Of a stretch of 64,000 nucleotides of DNA, positions 60,969-64,000 are shown piece after piece. Both the position numbers and the translations under genes were made by a program. Under the pieces are notes generated by a model, which saw only the letters and a program-made list of their open reading frames with translations, did not search any database and was not told the origin of the DNA. The DNA is from Arcticibacter tournemirensis (GTDB lineage Bacteria > Bacteroidota > Bacteroidia > Sphingobacteriales > Sphingobacteriaceae). Position 1 is the first letter of the stretch. Each line of letters opens with the position of its first letter. The DNA lies in assembly GCF_006716645.1 (NCBI RefSeq), contig NZ_VFPL01000001.1, positions 3,844,001-3,908,000 of the forward strand, written 5' to 3'.

Positions 60969-61676
60969 TCACTTAACATTCAGGTTATCCTGATTAATGA
61001 TATTCAATAGTTCGGCTTCATCAAGAATTTTAATTCGCCTGCCGGTGAGTTCTACTATCTTATTTAAGGTTAATTCATTAACTACCTTAAAAAGAGTTTC
61101 ATAAGACGCCCCCGAGAATGAGGCGAGATCCTGCCTTGAAAGCTCCAGATTAATCGTATTGTCGGCGCTCATTCCAAACTGGTTCCTTAAAGCAATAAGC
61201 GATTTCGCAATTCGTGCCTTCACAGACATATGAACAAAGTCCAGCATGCTTTTCCTGGAATGCTGAAGTTCATCGGCAAAAAAATGCATTAGTTTAAACG
61301 TTAAATCTGTATTTACTTTTAATGTCGACTCAAAGAAAGCCCGGTCTATATAACACAGTACGGTCGGTTCCAGGGCTGTAGCGGAAACAGGGTACTTAGG
61401 ATCCTTCCCCAAACCCAAATGACCCATAATATCCCCCGCTTTCGCAAACCGGATTATCAGCTCCTTATCCTTATCCCAGCGTTTATGAACTTTAACAGTT
61501 CCCGAGTAAATAAAGTATATTCCGGATACCAGATCATTTTCGGCAAATATTGATTGTCCCTTTTTTACTTCAAAGTTGATTCGTTGTGCTTTCACCGCTG
61601 GAAGCCAGTCGGGTAAACATCTCTGACATACGAAACAGCTCTGAGTATCGCATACGTTTTTACATTCTTTCATCAT
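60969..61676 (-). CDS. Crp/Fnr-family transcriptional regulator with N-terminal cysteine cluster
   Basis: Cyclic-nucleotide-binding fold (FEVKKGQSIFAENDLVSGIYFIYSGTVKV, AKAGDIMGHLGLG) and a C-terminal winged helix (LSRQDLASFSGASYETLFKVVNEL). The first 20 residues hold five Cys (C5, C9, C14, C17, C20) in ECKNVCDTQSCFVCQRC, which could bind an iron-sulfur cluster as in FNR, or a metal. No cyclic-nucleotide-binding Arg motif is obvious. It is divergent from the ClC gene, with its own -7 box (TAATTTTG) at 61691-61698. Confidence 0.88.
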   Translation of the reverse strand: MMKECKNVCDTQSCFVCQRCLPDWLPAVKAQRINFEVKKGQSIFAENDLVSGIYFIYSGTVKVHKRWDKDKELIIRFAKAGDIMGHLGLGKDPKYPVSATALEPTVLCYIDRAFFESTLKVNTDLTFKLMHFFADELQHSRKSMLDFVHMSVKARIAKSLIALRNQFGMSADNTINLELSRQDLASFSGASYETLFKVVNELTLNKIVELTGRRIKILDEAELLNIINQDNLNVK

Positions 61677-61690
61677 TTACATCTGGTGAA

Positions 61691-61698
61691 CAAAATTA
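61691..61698 (-). promoter_or_regulatory. candidate -7 box for the Crp/Fnr gene
   Basis: TAATTTTG on the minus strand, an exact TAnnTTTG, 14 nt before the start codon. Confidence 0.4.
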
Positions 61699-61896
61699 AC
61701 ATTTATACAGCAGCTTAAACTTTTAGCTTAATGCCAATTCAATATTAATCCGGCTGTATCTGTCACCATTCCGGCCGCCCATGCAAAACGATCAGAGACA
61801 ATATTATATTGCCAAAACAATATTAAATTATACTATCAATCGATTTAAAATACAAAAATTATTGCCATATAAATAGTTTATTACTCCATCTTTTCC

Positions 61897-61904
61897 TAGT
61901 TTTG
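61897..61904 (+). promoter_or_regulatory. candidate -7 box for the ClC gene
   Basis: TAGTTTTG, exact TAnnTTTG, about 40 nt before the start; a TTTA lies 16 nt upstream. Confidence 0.4.
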
Positions 61905-61947
61905 TAAAATACTACGGACACTTACACACTCTATCTTAAATGTGCAG

Positions 61948-63837
61948 ATGAAAATTTTCAAACAAGGAATCCCCATTTCTCCGTCTTTAACTTATCTAAA
62001 TACCTCTGACAAGAACATAAAGAAGTCTTACTTTCAGAAGAAGCGTCTATTACGTATTTCAGCACTCTGTGTATTAACAGCAGCGGCCATCAGTTTCGTC
62101 GCAAAAATTCTTATTTATCTTATCAATCTGGTTACTAATATTTCTTTTTATGGCTCCTTTGACTTTGCTTTTAATAGTCCTGCCAATAACCTTTTAGGGC
62201 TATGGGTGATTGTTGTGCCTGCAATGGGAGGCCTTTTGGTGGGTTTAATGGCTTTATATGGATCGAAAGCTATAAGAGGTCACGGAATACCTGAAGCGAT
62301 GGAGCAAATTCTAACGAACAAAAGCAGGATTAAGCCTTCCATTGCTTTTCTAAAGCCGATATCTGCAGCTATTGCAATAGGAACTGGAGGCCCCTTCGGC
62401 GCTGAGGGACCGATTATTGCTACTGGCGGAGCTTTTGGTTCAACGCTTGGTCAGCTCCTTCATGTTACTCCTAATGAGCGAAAGATCATTTTGGCAGCGG
62501 GCGCCACTGCCGGCATGTCGGCCATATTTGGAACACCGGTTGCAGCAATCTTCCTGGCTATTGAACTCCTTCTTTTCGAATTTTCTCCAAAGGCTGTCCT
62601 CCCTGTGGCCCTCGCGTGCATCACAGGAGCCGCAGGCCATCATTTCCTGTTTGAATCCGGACCGGTCTTCCCTATGCCAGATCTGGATATCCCATCAAAC
62701 ATGGCATTGGGGATATATAGCTTTATCGGAATTATTATAGGCATTATTTCAATGGCACTGACTAAGGCAGTCTACTATATTGAAGACGCTTTCGAAAAAC
62801 TTCCGGTTCATTGGATGTGGTGGCCTGCTATTGGGGGGCTGGCGGTGGGTATAATTGGCTTCTTCGCTCCGGCAACTCTCGGAGTGGGATATGAAAACAT
62901 CACAAACATGTTATCGGGAAAGGTTCCTATGATACTGATGCTGAGTCTGTGCTTCTTTAAATTTCTTTCCTGGGCAATAGCGTTGGGGAGTGGTACATCG
63001 GGCGGTACTTTGGCCCCCCTATTAACAATTGGAGGAGCAAGCGGGGCTATATTAGGCTCTTTGATACTGAGCTTGTTTCCTCAATCAGGCATCAGTGTTC
63101 CAATGGCTGCCCTGGTAGGAATGTCGTCTATGTTCGCCGGAGCATCGCGGGCTTATTTAACCAGTATTACATTCGCACTCGAAGCAACGATGCAGTCTCA
63201 TGCCTTACTGCCTCTTTTGGGGGCTTGTACAGGATCATATCTGGTTTCCTTTTTCCTTATGGAAAATACTATTATGACTGAAAAAATAGCCAGAAGAGGG
63301 ATATACACCCCCGATTCATATGAGCCTGATGTATTGAGAAAAATGTCGGTTTCGGACGTAGTTAGACAAGATCTCATTGCAATAAACGAAGGGAACACCA
63401 TAGCAGAAACAAGAGAGTACTTACGCGATTATTCTGTTTCTGAGAGCCATTTTTTGGTTGTAGATAAGGATGGTTTATTTGTCGGGACGGTAACGACTCT
63501 CAATATTCTTAACGAAAGTCGGAATCCTGATTCTTCAATAGCAGAAATCACCAATCGAAACATCGCTATCCTAAGATCTGATGACACTCTTTCAAAAGCA
63601 GTAACCCTCATGTCGGAATCGACTGAAGATTTTCTGCCAGTAGTCTCATCAAATGATAATAATACAGTTAATGCTATTCTTACCTACAAGGACGTCTTAT
63701 CCGCTTATCAATTAAACCATCATGAAAACCATAAGGCTGCTGTGGATCTATCGCTTAAAAGGCAACATATGAAGGTATTAATTAAAGGCAAACGACTAGT
63801 TAATACTGAAAAAATACGCCTGAATTCTCAAAAGTAA
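61948..63837 (+). CDS. ClC-family chloride channel/antiporter with C-terminal CBS pair
   Basis: About 12-18 membrane segments. The filter motifs vary from E. coli ClC: GHGIPEAM for GSGIP, GAEGP for GKEGP (with the gating Glu kept), and GGTLAP for GGIFAP. After the membrane part, two CBS domains lie at ~450-600 (MSVSDVVRQDLIAINEGNT..., AEITNRNIAILRSDDTLS). The ATG at 61948 is preferred over a GTG at 61942. It is divergent from the Crp/Fnr gene, which may regulate it. Confidence 0.92.
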   Translation: MKIFKQGIPISPSLTYLNTSDKNIKKSYFQKKRLLRISALCVLTAAAISFVAKILIYLINLVTNISFYGSFDFAFNSPANNLLGLWVIVVPAMGGLLVGLMALYGSKAIRGHGIPEAMEQILTNKSRIKPSIAFLKPISAAIAIGTGGPFGAEGPIIATGGAFGSTLGQLLHVTPNERKIILAAGATAGMSAIFGTPVAAIFLAIELLLFEFSPKAVLPVALACITGAAGHHFLFESGPVFPMPDLDIPSNMALGIYSFIGIIIGIISMALTKAVYYIEDAFEKLPVHWMWWPAIGGLAVGIIGFFAPATLGVGYENITNMLSGKVPMILMLSLCFFKFLSWAIALGSGTSGGTLAPLLTIGGASGAILGSLILSLFPQSGISVPMAALVGMSSMFAGASRAYLTSITFALEATMQSHALLPLLGACTGSYLVSFFLMENTIMTEKIARRGIYTPDSYEPDVLRKMSVSDVVRQDLIAINEGNTIAETREYLRDYSVSESHFLVVDKDGLFVGTVTTLNILNESRNPDSSIAEITNRNIAILRSDDTLSKAVTLMSESTEDFLPVVSSNDNNTVNAILTYKDVLSAYQLNHHENHKAAVDLSLKRQHMKVLIKGKRLVNTEKIRLNSQK

Positions 63838-63905
63838 AGCATAAATAATTCTGACATGCATAGCGATGAATCCGGTATATGCAGGGCGGGAGTATGGACA
63901 GCTGT

Positions 63906-63957
63906 AGTTGCCAGGGCAAAATATCTTAGTCGTACCAGTATCTTTGCCCTGGCAACT
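63906..63957. repeat. 15-bp perfect inverted repeat
   Basis: AGTTGCCAGGGCAAA (63906-63920) and TTTGCCCTGGCAACT (63943-63957) with a 22-nt loop. No T tract follows on either strand. It lies between the ClC gene and the window end. Confidence 0.7.
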
Positions 63958-63963
63958 TGGCTC

Positions 63964-64000
63964 CTAAAGAGTAATATCGTTTTCAGCAGTTGCGTACAAT
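63964..64000 (-). CDS. possible 3' end of a minus-strand gene cut by the window
   Basis: The minus strand reads LYATAENDITL then a TAG stop (complement at 63964-63966). Only 11 codons are visible, so this is a guess. Confidence 0.2.
   Translation of the reverse strand, partial: LYATAENDITL

Overview
The window looks like chromosomal DNA of a Bacteroidota member, most likely family Sphingobacteriaceae (Pedobacter-like). The evidence is the SusC/SusD pair with an ECF sigma factor and FecR, a type IX secretion (gliding-type) C-terminal sorting domain, a MurF-Alr fusion, TAnnTTTG-type promoter boxes, and few Shine-Dalgarno sequences. This placement is inferred from gene content, not from a marker-gene comparison.

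Layout. 1-5 kb: 5' part of parE (minus strand), two tiny unknown ORFs, ruvB and prfC. 5-14 kb: a 2635-residue secreted protein built almost entirely of Ig/PKD-like repeats, followed by a small exported protein and a stand-alone secreted S74-type chaperone domain. 14-18.7 kb: an SRPBCC protein, a nucleotidyltransferase/metallophosphoesterase pair and a class A penicillin-binding protein. 18.7-22.6 kb (minus strand): a compact stressosome operon, rsbR-rsbS-rsbT, then an ATPase-SpoIIE phosphatase fusion and a hybrid histidine kinase. 22.9-28 kb: FUSC membrane protein, CPA1 antiporter, MgtE. 28-35 kb: WbqC-like protein, lipid A-type acyltransferase, GT2, SUMT, aldo/keto reductase, D-2-hydroxyacid dehydrogenase, KAS III. 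35-43.4 kb: small membrane protein, lipoprotein, aldehyde dehydrogenase, orphan ABC ATPase, barrel-like protein, macrodomain protein, DUF502 protein, MurF-Alr fusion, RecX. 43.4-45.6 kb: tRNA-Gly(GCC), tRNA-Leu(TAA), an ISL3-like (ISAon1-type) element and a doubtful HTH ORF. 45.6-48.2 kb: an acyltransferase/hydrolase pair, a frameshifted small membrane protein, an OsmC protein.

48.4-60.7 kb is a polysaccharide utilisation locus: ECF sigma, FecR, SusC (with STN domain), SusD, a GH43-fold lipoprotein whose three catalytic positions appear replaced, an ENPP-type phosphodiesterase, then a GH16 lipoprotein. A complete IS3-family element (58419-59786, 4-bp TTAT duplication) separates the GH16 gene from the rest. 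The last 3 kb hold a Crp/Fnr-type regulator with an N-terminal cysteine cluster, divergent from a ClC chloride channel with CBS domains.

The observations most worth following are the stressosome operon, in which three consecutive ORFs carry RsbT/RsbW-type ATPase sequence and no sigma-B is visible; the GH43-fold protein lacking canonical catalytic residues; the IS that splits the PUL; the 10-copy ~276-bp repeat in the giant surface protein; the 7-nt-period intergenic repeats that run into stop codons; and two probable frameshift sites (one in the ISL3-like transposase, one in a T7 run).
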